Assembly (NCBI RefSeq): GCF_036785885.1
Contig: NC_092323.1
Coordinates: 8,440,501 to 8,504,500 of the forward strand
Origin: Coffea arabica
Lineage: Eukaryota > Streptophyta > Magnoliopsida > Gentianales > Rubiaceae
DNA: 64,000 bases
Reading direction: 5' to 3'
Shown here: one piece after another, positions 63,651 through 64,000 of the stretch
How positions within the stretch are numbered: the first letter of the stretch is position 1
How the letters are laid out: each line of letters opens with the position of its first letter
Program-made: the position numbers and the translations under genes
The notes under the pieces: generated by a model
The model's input: only the letters and a program-made list of their open reading frames with translations
The model's database searches: none
Told to the model about the DNA's origin: nothing

Positions 63651-64000
63651 TAATAATGAGACAATGGACCAGTGTGCAGGTGTTTAGTGAGTACGAGCAT
63701 GACTTTGTCGGTTGTTTTGTAGAGCGAGTCTCCCACTGTCATCGGTGTCCAGTACCACCGAGGTTACCTCACTCTCAACTTGGAGTGCATTTCAGCTGCT
63801 CCCTTTGATGGATGGATTTTATGGGGCTGGATGGCTGTTGGGAGACACAACTCACAAGCCCTTCCTTTCTTTTGTTACTTCTAAACCCTCTTATCACGTC
63901 CATCTCTCATTTTCACTCACTGATTATTCCTCCCAAAACTCCTCCTCAACTTCTATAACTTCTTCGCTCGGTACCGACTGCCAAGTTTTTTTTTTTTTTT
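63651..64000 (+). promoter_or_regulatory. Possible promoter or leader of a gene beyond the window
   Basis: The last ~350 bp are less AT-rich and increasingly C/T-rich (CTCTCATTTTCACTCACTG, CTCCTCAACTTCTATAACTT), as in plant leaders. No start codon with a convincing frame is reached before the edge. Confidence 0.25.

Overview
The window is nuclear DNA of a flowering plant, most likely a eudicot and possibly an asterid (inference only). The evidence is intron-rich genes with plant-specific architectures (RADIALIS-like MYB, HAN-type GATA factor, ERD6-like sugar carrier, Sec14-like lipid carrier), a nuclear tRNA-Gln, AT-rich spacers and many short DNA transposons. I found no operons, phage, CRISPR or bacterial features. 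I built the gene models by hand from splice signals, reading frame and recalled family sequences.

Layout. 0.7-4 kb: a Sec14/CRAL-TRIO gene on +. 5.0-7.3 kb: on -, a MIP18/AE7-like cytosolic Fe-S assembly gene whose first intron looks like a minor-spliceosome AT-AC intron. 8.6-10 kb: on -, nuclear-encoded mitochondrial ribosomal protein L6. 10.5-11.7 kb: a Mutator-type foldback MITE with a perfect 9-bp target duplication. 12.2-15.8 kb: on -, a nine-exon Maf nucleotide pyrophosphatase gene. 17.6-18.35 kb: a small two-exon gene of unknown function on +. 19.5-19.7 kb: on -, a RADIALIS-like single-MYB gene. 20-27 kb: gene-poor, with a SINE-like retroposon, MITE relics, a ~190-bp triple repeat, a tRNA-Gln(CUG) gene and a dimeric inserted element with an 18-bp target duplication. 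28.0-29.1 kb: on -, a HANABA TARANU-like GATA factor. 29-39.6 kb: a long gene-free block with one Mutator-type and two hAT-type MITEs. 39.7-41.8 kb: an alpha/beta-hydrolase gene on +. 42.1-47.9 kb: on -, an 18-exon ERD6-like-6 type sugar transporter with two identical palindromic ACGT boxes upstream. 49.0-49.5 kb: another 9-bp-TSD MITE. 50.0-51.3 kb: an intronless AlkA-like DNA glycosylase gene on +. 51.3-64 kb: no recognisable gene; it holds a 40-bp minisatellite, a second member of the 35-kb Mutator-type MITE family and smaller relics.

The genes are unrelated neighbours: housekeeping functions (Fe-S assembly, mitoribosome, nucleotide and DNA-base sanitation), membrane and lipid transport, and two developmental transcription factors. 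The most unusual signals are the U12-type AT-AC intron in the Fe-S assembly gene, the dimeric element at 27.3-27.7 kb, and the cluster of well-preserved MITEs whose target duplications are still readable. I see no evidence of a wholly new multi-gene system.
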